64,000 bases of DNA from Buddleja alternifolia. Its lineage: Eukaryota; Streptophyta; Magnoliopsida; Lamiales; Scrophulariaceae. The position numbers were made by a program, and so were the translations under genes. The stretch is from contig WHWC01000149.1 in the NCBI GenBank assembly GCA_019426215.1, positions 44,986 to 108,985 of the forward strand, written 5' to 3'. Below are positions 32,830 to 44,270 of the stretch, in pieces. Under the pieces are notes generated by a model that was not told the DNA's origin, did no database searches, and saw only the letters and a program-made list of their open reading frames with translations. Every line of letters starts with the position of its first letter. Position 1 is the first letter of the stretch.

Positions 32830-34156
32830 TGTTGGTCCCAAATGGTATATAAAAGGGTCTAGAAGAGGGGGGGTTCAATAGACCCTTAACTTCTTTTCGA
32901 ATTTTAAGACTTGTTTTTGTAAATTTAACTTAGACGAAATTTTTGAGTATTTGATAAAAATGGATCAAGCGCTCAGCACTTATATCAGGGTTAGCACGAC
33001 GAAAGATTTTTACAAGTCTAAAAAATTAGGCGCTTAGTAAGAGTTTAGTCGCTTTTAGAGATTTGATAATGTATGCTTTATGACAGTGTATGAAAATAAT
33101 AAACAATAAAGAAATAAAAGAGTAAGTAAGTAGACACGAGAATTGCAAGGTTCACTGGGTTTGTGTAATCTCAGCTACGTCCTTCTACTCCTTTCCACAC
33201 AGGAGGAATTCACTAAAATGAATCACGAAGCTCCACAAAGATGACTTCAACACAATAGCAAATGGTGAAGACTTGATCTCGAGTTCCCTGGTTACAAAGA
33301 TTTCAACTCGACTAAGATCTGCTTCTGACAATGCTTCTCTCACACCGAAATAATGCTTTGTCTTCAACAACTTCGTCACTCAGATTAAAGAGGTTGATGG
33401 GTTTTTATCACGGCTTGTTTGATTTAAAAAGTTCAAACACTTTTGTAATATCTCTTTAGAAAGGATGGTTCTTCTAAGAAGAGGTAAGAGATATTGGTTT
33501 GGCTGTGGGGATGTATAAGCTAAAAGAAATTTTGGCTATGGTGATTTTGAGCTTTTTGGGATGAATATAGATTTCAACAGCGTAAGTGTATATCAAGTCT
33601 TTGATAATAATTCTCGTTATTTAGGGTTGAGCTGTGAGTATCTATTTATAAACTTTTCTTGGGATTTGCCCGTTGGACACATGCAGGAGCGTGTGAAACA
33701 CGAGGCGTGTAAACCAGTCTTTTTCTGACATCTGGAAAAATTCTACTGCACAGAGTTGGTAGCAGACCTACTTTGATTTGACAGTCAATAGGGATGGCTT
33801 ATCCGTACTGTCAATAGTCCTTATCACATTTAATGCTCTTATCAAGCATTTAAAGCATTTGAATTTATTTCCCGTTGGAAATAAATGTCCGTTGATGATT
33901 GCTTTTAATAGCTTATTGACTTCGGATTAAATTCAGGTGACGACAGGCGCTTGTGGCGTTATCGTTTTGAATTGATTCTTAAGCGCTTTGACAGCCGCTT
34001 AAAGAACCCCTCATCTTTAAAGTCTTCAGATGCTGATCTTCGATTTCACTTTGATAGACTCACTTAAAATTCTATCATAGCCCAAGCGATAGATACTAGT
34101 CTAAAACTATCAAGATAAAAGCCTTAACTAAAATTACAACTCGATAACTTTGAACG
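32830..34156 (-). repeat. Sirevirus-like 3' LTR, distal part
   Basis: The LTR end is at 32830 (plus strand TGTTGGTCCCAAATGGTATA). It contains a TATA box on the minus strand (AAGTTTATAAATAG, about 33639-33652). The LTR is interrupted at 34152-34156 (GAACG) by a gypsy element and resumes at 43943-44042. Without the insertion and one target copy it is about 1.43 kb. ORFs inside it look spurious. Confidence 0.75.
34152..34156. repeat. Left TSD of the nested gypsy element
   Basis: GAACG precedes the gypsy LTR terminus TGACACAC; the same five bases follow its other end at 43938-43942. Confidence 0.92.
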
Positions 34157-35448
34157 TGACACACAAAATCCTAGCAAGTGTACTAGTTCGTGCAAGTAAT
34201 ATAGTGGATGTAAGTCCGGATTATAGTACCCTAGAGACAATTGTATTTAAGTACTGAAATTACTGTGTTATCTAATTCTAAATTAAATCAATCGATAATG
34301 GTGTGAATTATGAGTAAAAAAAAATTAAATAACAATTACCAACTAATGAGAGAAATCAACTTTGAATTTAAATCAATGAGAAAAGTGATTTAAGGCACAT
34401 GATTCATCCAATTATTCAATTTGACTATAAATTCTATCTTACCAGATTATTAGATTGATTAGGTTAAGACGAAATTCCCAAAATTACTTACTATCCAATC
34501 TCTTGGTATAGCAATTCTATTTTCATTAACGATTTCTATATCTCTATATGAGATTCGAATTAATGGAAACACATTACAAAGATTCATGGAATTTCTCGTT
34601 TTCACGGAAAGCACACACAAGAAAATCAAATCTATCTCTAGTCAATTTTACGTTGTGGTGTTTAATACCTAGATGCATCCCCTAGTTTATCTCCTCTCGG
34701 TCTCAAAACGAAGCACAAATTCATACAATTGGTAGCTAAGCAATCATAAGCATTAAGAATAAATATTAAACACATAACCCAAAACAATTTTAATCCGGAA
34801 AAATAATACTCATAAATCAAACATAGTAATTGGATTTCGCATGGCCTCAATCAAAGGGAAATTAAGTCATAATCATAAAAGAAAAGAGATAATTCCTCTC
34901 GAAAGATATTTTCAATGAAAACAAATCTAAAAACATGAAATTAAAACTCCCTAATAACGTTTCTTGATAGATCTTGCTTGAATTTTCCGTCTTCATAGAC
35001 AAAGATGGAGTATCCTCGTGTCCTTCTTCTTCCCCAGACTTCTCTCAACCCTCTTGGTGTGTTTCAAAGTGTCAAAACTCTCAAAAGTGGGCAAAAGTTT
35101 CTAATTTTGACCTAATAGCGCGTATTTATAGTTGCTGAAATTTGCCCTTAGACACAGCTAAAATCTGTTGTTCATGTTTTACACGTTTCGTAGCCTTGGT
35201 AACTTCATATCTTCAAAGCACGAAAGTTCCTTTATGATCACCGTGGCCAAGGGTCATTATAGTCGTGGCTAAAGATGTAATTTGAGAGATTCTTTGATCT
35301 CTTTACTCATTTTTTCTCCAATTCTCAAATAACCTATAAAAACACAACCAATCACAAAATCAAAGCATATGTGGCATAAGTAAACTAAAAAATGCATCAA
35401 AATACAAGAAAAGAGGCGTCTAAAAAGGCGTAAAATATGAGCTTATCA
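34157..35448 (-). repeat. 3' LTR of the nested gypsy element
   Basis: A 1292-bp repeat; on the minus strand it runs from TGATAAGCTCATATTTTACG to TTTTGTGTGTCA. It matches the two parts of the 5' LTR (38926-39446 and 43692-43937) at over 90% by eye. A TATA box (ACTATAAATACGCGC on the minus strand, about 35109-35123) marks its promoter. Confidence 0.9.
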
Positions 35449-37996
35449 ACACCCTCAAATTTAAGTTTGATCGTCCTCGAGCAAAGAAATTAAAGCAAAC
35501 ACATAAGCTCGAAAACTCTACAACTAATACACAAAGGCAAGATAAACCCCTTAGAACAAGACTTATGAAGAATCACTTATTCATCAAAAACATTCATATT
35601 CACATGCCTCAAAATTTCTGCAACACTATCTCAAATCATGAACACCCACATTTCCTCATATGTCTAGAATCCACATTAGGCAAGATTATGCAAACAAATT
35701 AAACTCATCAACACAAACCAACTTTGAAAATATAACTTATTCGAATGCACAATACGCAATAACCACGATCAGAAGGTCTTTTCGGCTTGTAATGTAAGGC
35801 TCGGGTGTTGGCTTGGTATGGAAATATATGGAAGAAAGTGACTAAGGGTTTAGAGAGCTTAAAACTCGATATCTTCAAGCTATACTCACTAAATAAGCAT
35901 CATACTCAAAATTCTCACCACTTTCTTTCTCTTTTTCTTTTTCCAACTTACAACCCCCAAACTTATTTCTTGTTGAACTTGGGTTGTGTACGAGTTACAA
36001 TACCTAACCAATGATCATTGAAGCATCACATATATAGCCTAGTCGAGAATTTTTTTTCTTTTCTCTCTTTTTCTTTCTTTTTTTTCTTTTTTTCTTTCGA
36101 CTATTTCGGCTCAACTTAATTCAAGTGCTTCTCACATCCGTATCTTTCATCTAGTATATCTCAAATCCTTCATCAATTCTCATAAATTAACCAACATCAA
36201 CCTCCTTCAAGATGTGCACAAAACAATAACACACACACCCAAACATAGCTAAAAGAATACCGAATTGTAAGCTCTCATAATCGGGTGATTATCTTTGTTT
36301 TTCTTTTAGGCTAACGGGTAGATGATGTGGTTTATGAACAAAAGGCGAATGGTGGTCTATGGTGTGCTTAGCACACCCCATCCTTATCAATACGGCTCAA
36401 ATAAAGGCCTAGAGACAATGAATATACTACGAGCTAATATAAGGCTCAAGACAAATCAAAAATGGCCTAAATCATATCATGGTCATGCAATATCTGTGCA
36501 TGCTTCAAAATTAAACAAACGTAGAAAGTTCATGCCTCGAGTCCTCAAAAATTTACATAAGCTTGACTAAAAAGGATATCAAGACACAGAAAAGCATGTT
36601 AATCACAGAGAAAAGAATTGAACGCTAAAAACAAATGAGACAGCAAAATCATCAAGCTTCATCAGAAAAATGAAAATTCTTTAGAATTATTCAAGGCATT
36701 TTCACTTGCACATATGTGTATAAATTGCATCAATTTCTAGGCATATCAAAAAATTATCATGCATAACATGTATCTACCCCCAAACTTAATCAACTCATTG
36801 TCCTCAATGAGCCAAATGATGGAAAATAAAAGTAACTAGGGGAAAAATACTGCCCTGATCAGAGATTGAGGTTGAAAACTCCATATAGAATTCCAGACAG
36901 AAAGTGCATGGGAGCTAACGACAATCACTCGCGAAGCTGGAGAATAGGTGAGACCTAAACACATAAATAAATGAAACCATAAAGTAGACACAAGCACTGG
37001 TAATTAAGAGATTAATATTCATGACATGTTCTTCAAAAGCGAAAAAAAGAAAAACAGAAACTAAAAACAAAACAAAAGTCTCAGGAAAACATAATCAAAA
37101 AGCAAGAATAAACGCAACATATCGTGAACAACGAACGACGTGAGTGAGAGTTGAGAGGGAGAGATCCTTTTGCTGTTGAGACATAGAAATTAGGAATTGG
37201 GGTTTTTAGTGGTTTTGAAAATAGAAAGGAGAAAAAGATTGGAAAGCTTTGGATTTAACCCAGCTATGAAACAAAAAATTTGATTTAAAATAATTTATTT
37301 ATTTTTTTGTATTTTTCAAAATTACCTTTTAGCCGTGGCTAAGACCATGGGTAGCAGCGGCTACCGGGACAAAAAGGTTTCAAATTTTTTTAGTCGTGGC
37401 TATGGTGATTGGTAGCCACGACTAAATTTACCTGGGAGCAATTTTTTTTTTTATCGTGATTTTTCGACTAAGCCATGGTTAAGATGACCGCGAGCCGTGG
37501 TGATAAAATCAGAGGCTATTCATAAAATGTGAGAATTCTTAGCCATGGCTAAAATACCTGGAAGTAGAGATATAAAAAAAAATCAAAATTTTTAAATGCA
37601 AGCCACAGCGAAAGTGATATAACACCACCACCAAAATACCGAACACCAAAGCTAAATTTTCCTTGAGCTTGTAAGGACCGTTGTTGTTCTTCTAAACTAT
37701 CTCTCTTGTATGGATTGCGTAAACATGAGACACGAAAATAAACTAAAAGAGAACAAAAGACTCAACTAAATCAAAACAAAAGAAATAAAAGAAAACGATA
37801 AACATGGGTTGCCTCCTAAGAAGCGCTTGTTTTAAGTCATTAGCTCGACTCCCTTGCATTGCTCATGGTGGATCATAAGGAGCAATGCCAACTTTGTATG
37901 GATGAATCTTTTTGTGTTTTTTCCAGTTGCGTAGAGGCTTCTCCCCTCCATCTATCACACAACCTAAAAGAGCTAGAATTGAGCATAAGGTTTTTT
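35449..37996 (-). other. Non-coding 3' interior of the nested gypsy element
   Basis: No credible ORF is present. A long polypyrimidine run (CTTTT-rich) lies at about 36043-36098. Between 37325 and 37620 the words TAGCCGTGGCTA, TAGCCACGACTA and TAGCCATGGCTA (the last a perfect palindrome) recur several times in both orientations. The same word occurs in the LTRs (about 35270 and 43750). Confidence 0.6.
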
Positions 37997-38804
37997 TCAC
38001 AAATATATAATTGAAGTGTAATATGAAAGTTTGATTAGAAGTGAGAAAGAATCCTCAACGGATGATTGCAACTCATATGTGGTTGTCCCAAATTCCCATA
38101 GACTTGGTTTTGACAACTTAAATGGTAGTACATCCAAGTGATTTATATATCCTTTGATTTTCTCATTCTCAACCGTAGTATCACTTAAATTCTCTAAATA
38201 TGCATCGTATGGATCACTAGAGTTGTAAAACTTGACTTCAACCTCCTCCACTCTGTCTCTCTGGTTATTGATACACTTTTGTAAGAATTAGAGAGATATG
38301 GTGGTAGACGGTGTTTGGTTCTTGAAGATTTCTAGTGTCTTTTCTTGGTCATCTGATGGGATGGATTTCGGAGAATCGATAATGAATTGTGAATCCTCTA
38401 GTGATGTTGCTTCTAGAGCCTCATCATTCTCTTCTGTGTTAATATACGTGGTGTCTAATGACCTCTCTGCCAATAAGTTGGAGATTTGATTCAGTCGTGC
38501 TTGGACGTTCATGATGCCTGTTTCTATGTTTTGAACCCGCTCATCAAGTCGTGATATCGTGGTGTCATTTTTCTTCATCCATTGGATCATCGGCTCTTCA
38601 AAACTCGAGATCATATCATATTGCTGATATGTTGGCGAAGCTCTCATTGCATAATAACTCAATGGCAAGTCTTGCTGACCATCCTTGTTGACAGTAGTCA
38701 CTCTGATGAACGCCTCCACACCACGAACAAAAATCTTGCACTCGACTTCCATAAGCTCCTTCACTCCATCGTCGTTGTGACCAATAAAAGTTATTATTAT
38801 TCAT
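37997..38804 (-). pseudogene. Short gag-like ORF of the nested gypsy element
   Basis: Open stretches lie at 38764-38288 (158 codons) and 38251-37997, in overlapping phases and just downstream of the primer binding site, where gag belongs. The translated piece has acidic and Ser/Thr-rich stretches and a heptad-like segment (MKKNDTTISRLDERVQNIE) that could form a coiled coil, as at the end of gag-like proteins of Athila/Tat elements. A zinc-finger-like Cys pattern (DFCSWCGGVHQSDYC) appears in another phase at about 38735-38690, which supports a frameshifted gag. No catalytic motif is seen. Confidence 0.55.
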
Positions 38805-38899
38805 CTCTTCAAGAATAAAAATAAAAAGACTAAATATAAAATAAAATAAAAGACTTCAGCTTAGAACAGATAAGAGAATCTCAATATTAAATAAACAAT

Positions 38900-38925
38900 T
38901 ATCCCCGGCAACGGCGCCAAAAACT
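38900..38925 (-). other. Primer binding site of the nested gypsy element
   Basis: The minus strand reads TTTGGCGCCGTTGCCGGGGA a few bases after the LTR end TGTGTGTCA. This phrase is a frequent PBS region in plant Athila/Tat-type gypsy elements. Confidence 0.75.
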
Positions 38926-39446
38926 TGACACACAAAATCCTAGCAAGTGTACTAGTTCGTGCAAGTAATATAGTGGATGTAAGTCCGGATTATCGTACCC
39001 TAGAGACGTTTGTATTTAAGTATTGAAATTACTGTGTTATCTAATTCTAAGGTAAATCAATCGATAACGGTGTGAATTATGAGTTAAAAAAAAACTAAAT
39101 AACAATTACCAACTAATGAGAGAAATCAACTTTGAATTTAAATAAATGAGAAAAGTGATTTAAGGCACATGATTCATCCAATTATTCAATTTGACTATAA
39201 ATTTTATCTTACCAGATTATTAGATTGATTAGGTTAAGGCGAAATTCCCTAAATTACTTACTATCCAATCTCTTGGTATAGCAATTCTATTTTCATTAAT
39301 GATTTCTATATCTCTATATGAAATTCGAATTAATGGAAACACATTACAAAGATTCATGGAATTTCCCGTTTTCACGGAAAGCACACACAAGGAAATCGAA
39401 TCTATCTCTAGTCAATTTTATGTTGTGGTGTTTCATACCTAGATGC
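38926..39446 (-). repeat. 5' LTR of the nested gypsy element, inner part
   Basis: Matches 34157-34676 almost base for base. It stops at 39446 (after CCTAGATGC), where the copia-3 fragment begins. About 525 bases corresponding to 34677-35201 are lost before the LTR resumes at 43692. Confidence 0.88.
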
Positions 39447-40139
39447 TCCAAGCTCGCCAGCCTGCTTCTTGGTTTTTCTCTTCTTATTCTTCGCCCGTTT
39501 GGGCCCAGAAGTGATAACCAAAGCAGTCACTTTTCCCTTGGGCTTCAATTGAGATTGTGCAGTGTTTAATTTGTTCATTATCCCCGCTAAGTTGCATTCA
39601 ATCTCATTGCAATTGAAGTTCATGACGAATTGGGAAAAAGAGTCAGGAAGGGACTGCAAGATAAGATCGGTCTGAAGTTGCGGGTTCATTGTAAAATCAA
39701 GAGCTTCCAGTCTCTCGATCCTCGATATAATTTTGAGGACATGATCCCCAACCTTCTCCCCTTCTCTCATTTTGGCTCCGAAGAGCTCTTTAGATATTTC
39801 ATATCTAGCAGTCCTACTGTGCTCACCATTGAGCTCGACCAAGTGCGCCAAGATATCCCTCGCTGTGGTCATCTTGTCGTGGGACCTCTGTAGCTCATTC
39901 GTCATAGAGCCAAGAATGTACCCACGCACTCGGACGTCGTCCTTTACCCATTTTTCATGAGCTTGGACTTCTTCTTCATTGGCACGTGTTCTGGCAGGTA
40001 GAGCAGAGATATCAGTATCCAACATGTATCCTAGAGACTCCATATTGAGAACTATTCTCAAATTCCTTAGCCAATCCACGTAGTTGGGTCCGGTAAGGAT
40101 ATTCTTTTCGAGTAATACGGAAAGTGGGTTGATTGTCAT
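39447..40139 (-). CDS. copia-3 gag, open but 3'-truncated
   Basis: The ATG at 40139 opens about 230 gag codons without a stop. They contain PLSVLLEKNILTGPNYVDWL at the N-terminus, the WV...DVRVRGYILGSM stretch (about residues 63-78) and ARYEISKELFGAKMREGE (about 110-130), hallmarks of a copia gag (UBN2 type). The basic C-terminus (KNKKRKTKKQ) is the start of the nucleic-acid-binding region; the zinc knuckle is missing because the frame enters the gypsy LTR at 39447. The long open frame suggests that this is a relatively young insertion. Confidence 0.88.
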
Positions 40140-42095
40140 TTTTGAAAAACGAGAGAGATAAAATAAATAACTGCAGAAAATAAACCAGACTTAATTAGAA
40201 TATTGGACTAAACTAAGACCAAGTTTAAAATCAAGGACTTCGACTTATAACTTGGCTCCCACTACATTTTTCGAAATTCCACACTCCCACTGCGAAATGA
40301 CGGAAGCGATCGTTGATGAAAACTTCGTGGTGGGGATTGAGTTCTTTAATTAATATAATGGATGGCAACCCTTTAACGATATTTGGTCCATTACATAATT
40401 AAAGTGATGTCAAACATCAATCTATCAAATAGACGGTTCAATCATATTTATCCCATAATCCACAAATACCGCAACCCTTTAACGATGTATTGGTAAAGTG
40501 GACTATCTAAGTTCATTCCCACTAACTCCTCATAATCTAACATTTGAATTTCACCTTGCAACCCTTTAACGATATTTGGGGTGAATATGTCTCGATTAAG
40601 GCATCCAATGCACTTAATAAAATTTTAGAATTAAATCTTAATATATGACCCCCACTTACTGGGAAGATGCCACATATGGATTTAATCCGTGATCTTATTA
40701 AGTTTAGCGGAGGGAAAGGATGCCTAGCACCTCTTGCTAACTTAGTATTATTTTTGTTTGGGAGAATTCATGTTCAAAACATTTATTTCGTCTCACTTTG
40801 CACATTTTCCAATTTATATAGCGCATATTGATAACACGCATGCTTCATACAACTAATGAACATGCATCGAAAGCAATAATACAACACATAAGTCTATGGG
40901 CTTTTATCTAGAGGGCCCAAGCCAATGGGCCATCATAAAATTGAAAAAGAAAAGCCTAGCTAATCTTCGTAAGCTCCAAGCTCCTTTTCTTTTGCATGAT
41001 CTCCATTTTGAAAGGCCTATTCTATTTCTATTTATTACAAGAGGTAGTTTAAAATCTATACATAAAACTAGAAATAAAATAAAATGGGCTCAAACCGGCC
41101 CTTACAACCCATCAAAAGAAATACATAATCAAAAGAAGCAACCTAAGCCCATAGACATATGTCACCATCACATAATACATGCTCTCGATAAATAAAGCAC
41201 TTATGTTGGTGATTAATAAAAATTAATTAGTCCAAATTAATTAATTTCCACAATAAAATTCCAAATTTTATTGATTCATATGAAAATAATCCTATTTATG
41301 AGAATTCTTTATTTAAATAAATAACTTAATAAGTAAAACTCTCCAACAGTTTATTAATTAATTATTTCATTTAAATAAAGATCAATAAAAACTATATTGG
41401 GCTTAATTTTATCAAAATTAAATTACCAACCATTGGCATATTCAAAATTAATTAATTAGGCCCAATAACTAATTTATTGAATTATCCACAATTTTGATCA
41501 AAACAATTTGGGCCCCTTTTTAATTAAATTCAGGTCATCATCCTTTTGACCCACCCGGATAACTAAAATAGCCCAAACACCTATTCAATTAAAATTTGGA
41601 CCTTAGAAAAATATAACCCGATACATTGGGGCCCGAGTCACGAAAACCCGGGCCCCGAAATAGGTCTGTGCGCTGGGCGCATGGCACGGTGTATGTCGTG
41701 CGCCAAGCGCACGGTTTAATCGTACTTGGCCGGACGATCCCTCCGACCAGCGTCGTGAAACAGCACGGCATTGGGGGCCCACCCATTATGCGCAACGGGA
41801 GGCCGAAAAGGCCTCCTATTGCGCGCACAGCGCGCGCTGTCTGCGCGCCCAGCGCGCAGACTGCGTACGCTTTTTGCGTCGCGCTCGTCTTGGGATTATA
41901 CTTCTCCGATTCTCATAACATTTATATTCCCAGATTAGAAACTCATGAAACTACAAGTTTCATGAAGAAACTTCAGCGAGATTCAGAATATTTTCATATG
42001 AAAAACACGTTCAAAGCAGGCCTCAAAAACGCGAATAAAAAAGTCAATCACATAAGCAATTAAACACAGAATTCAGAGATTGGCTCTGATACAAC
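40140..42095 (-). other. Leader of copia-3
   Basis: This 1.96 kb untranslated leader precedes gag. It contains three copies of GCAACCCTTTAACGATATTT-like repeats, near 40366, 40470 and 40558. A strongly GC-rich segment at about 41640-41880 is made of short self-complementary words (TGCGCTGGGCGCA, GTGCGCCAAGCGCAC, CTGCGCGCCCAGCGCGCAG). The primer binding site closes the leader at the right. ORFs over the GC-rich segment look spurious. Confidence 0.65.
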
Positions 42096-43691
42096 TGTAA
42101 GGAATTATACGAATAAAACGCAGCGGAAAGTAAATTTAATTCCCAAAGACCGAATCATCTCTAATCCTCGTGTTTAATTGTGTATAGAAAAATTACCGTT
42201 CTCGAGTATGTTGATTTATGAACGTCATCCTTTTCTCTAACGCCGAATTTGCCAACGTCTCTAATTCGTCACGCCGGAATCAAAAACGTAAAACTCCTCC
42301 TTTCTTCCTTGTCAAAGACGGCTAGAGAGAGAGAGAGGTGGGAGACTTTTTCTTGGAGAGAAAGTTATGTATATTACCTTGTGTTATTTTTCGCCTTGTG
42401 ATACATTTATATCATTATGAAACAATAACACAAGCATGCAAGAGCCCTATTTGGGCGTCTATTTGGCAGCCCCTTAGTGGGCTCGGAAGCCTTCGGGCTT
42501 TCGTCTTGCTTGCTAATTAATTAATCGGATAATTTATTTATCCAATAAATTGATAATCCAATTAATTCAATTCCTAATTAATTTATAATTCAATTTCTCC
42601 AAGAAATTAATTAACTCATTAATTTAATTAATTAATCAAATTATTCAATAATTAATTAATTAATTACGACATCCAATGCCGTGAATTCTCTCTAGTCTTT
42701 TTCCCATATTTTTCCTTTTGCACTTCCTCTAAGCGCGACTCTTTAGGTTCGTCTCAAAAGGCAATTTGGAGGAATCCAAAGCGGTGTGAGTGACACCTAG
42801 CCAGTCTCATGGCTCACACCGTAACCCAATTGAGAACGAATGAATAGGATCATTCCAAACCTTTACGCCGTGAATACCGTACGTGTATAAACCTTTTATT
42901 CTTATATCCCAGTCAAGTAAGAGTCATGGTTTAAAGTCAAACTCATATAACTTGACCATATGCCTAAGCCCATAATAAGTCGAGGTGTTTAAATGCTTTG
43001 GCCAAAGACTTTCATCCTCACTTATTCATGATCGCATAGGGTATTTTACTCATTCACTTATGAGAGAATAAATTCCATATTGCAAATCAGTTAACAATGC
43101 TACTTGCCCATCAAGTCGCACTTCGAGGTCGATTCCACCAACAGGTGATTTGAATCTAACTACTCTAATGACAGACTTGATGTCACAAGTACATCTTCAA
43201 CTCAATTTCTCAGGTCAGAGGTTCACACGTACCTATCACTACTTGTCAGTTTCATCATTGATTGTAAATGAGTGAATACCCATGTGATGAACTGATGTGA
43301 GCCGTGTTCAAACATATCAGTCAAACTGACACATCTATGATATAAGTTCTCACTACCATTTCCATAGTGTACGACTGGCACTTTCTCTGTCGAAACTTAC
43401 ATCATACAAGTCTTTATTCACAATTGATGCCCAATCAATATTTCTTAGACTTACGAACCCTTTTAGATGTCAAGGGTCAAACCATTCTAGTGCCTTTCAT
43501 CCTATCCCATAGGAGGTAGAAGGTTCGCCTTGTCATCAAGGACTTTACGTTGTTTATTCACACCTTATAAATGTCTATAAGAAAACAACAATCAACTGCC
43601 TTATATTAATAGAAAAACCATAGTTTAGTTACAATGTTTATGCCCTATAAATCTATCCTCTTTATGGCATTTGAGGGCATGTACTCTAACA
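42096..43691 (-). repeat. 5' LTR of copia-3
   Basis: A 1596-bp repeat; on the minus strand it begins TGTTAGAGTACATGCCCTC and ends CTTACA, directly before the primer binding site. It shares layout and many blocks with the copia-2 LTR (26312-27922) and the fragment at 50361-51035, for example GCGCGACTCTTTAGGTTCGT and CACCTAGCCAGTC. Confidence 0.82.
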
Positions 43692-43937
43692 ACTTCATAT
43701 CTTCAAAGTACGAAGGTTCCTTTATGATCACCGTGGCAAAGGGTCATTATAGCCGTGGCTAAAGGTGTATTTTGAGAGATTCTTTGATCTTTTCACTCAT
43801 TTTTGCTCCAATTCTCAAATAACCTATAAAAACACAACCAATCACAAAATCAAAGCATATGTGGCATAAATAAACTCAAGAACGCATCAAAATACAAGAA
43901 AAGAGGCGCTAAAAAGGCGTAAAATATGAGCTTATCA
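43692..43937 (-). repeat. 5' LTR of the nested gypsy element, outer part
   Basis: Matches 35202-35448. It ends in CTTATCA at 43937 and is followed by the target copy GAACG (43938-43942). Confidence 0.9.
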
Positions 43938-43942
43938 GAACG

Positions 43943-44056
43943 CTTATACATATTCTAATAAAGGTGAACTTACATATCTTTAGGGTCTAACATTAAACTT
44001 ATCTTGTCATCATCAAAACATCTAACATGAAATTTCCTAACAATTTCCCCATTTTT
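43943..44056 (-). repeat. Sirevirus 3' LTR start and polypurine tract
   Basis: On the minus strand the PPT AAAAATGGGGAAAT (44056-44043) is followed by the LTR start TGTTAGGAAATTTCATG (44042). The phrase TTTTGATGATGACAAG just after it is familiar from Sirevirus-type LTRs. The LTR continues after the gypsy insertion at 34156. Confidence 0.72.
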
Positions 44057-44270
44057 AATGATGTCAAGACCTTAACTCTTTTATAGTCCAAGAGCTGGAA
44101 AATTACCAAAGATAATATAAAGTTAGCGTTTAAAAGCTAGAGGTTAGGTATAAGTTAGTATATATAGCCAGAAACGAGATGTTTCAGCAAACTCATTTAT
44201 TGAATATTTCATTGAGTACATGAGTTACATAGAAACATAAATCATAAAACGTAAAGCGCCTAAAAACAAG

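Larger units (their letters stand above)
39447..43691 (-). mobile_element. copia-3: truncated Ty1/copia element (5' LTR, leader, gag)
   Basis: From right to left on the minus strand: a full 5' LTR (43691-42096), a primer binding site (TTGTATCAGAGCCAA, about 42081-42095), a 1.96 kb leader, and an uninterrupted gag that is cut at 39447 by gypsy LTR sequence. No pol and no second LTR remain. With the 525-bp loss of gypsy LTR at the same place, this looks like an insertion followed by one deletion that removed most of the copia body and part of its target. Confidence 0.85.
34157..43937 (-). mobile_element. Non-autonomous Ty3/gypsy element without pol
   Basis: The element has two LTRs, a perfect 5-bp duplication (GAACG), and on the minus strand a primer binding site with the TTTGGCGCCGTTGCCGGGGA phrase (about 38900-38920), common in Athila/Tat-type gypsy elements. 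The internal region is only 3477 bp (35449-38925). It codes at most for a short gag-like product (38804-37997) and has no protease, RT, RNase H or integrase. A 4.2 kb copia fragment (39447-43691) lies within the 5' LTR. The element would rely on enzymes from another element, similar in layout to TR-GAG or LARD elements. Confidence 0.88.

Noticed and set aside
33185..33379. Minus-strand ORF in the Sirevirus LTR
   Set aside because: Lies wholly in an LTR and has no family resemblance; LTRs are normally non-coding.
36322..36570. Plus-strand ORF in the nested gypsy element
   Set aside because: Antisense to the element, in its non-coding interior, with no domain.
41626..42063. Plus-strand ORF of 145 codons over the copia-3 leader
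   Set aside because: It follows the GC-rich hairpin segment, has no recognisable domain and is antisense to the retroelement.
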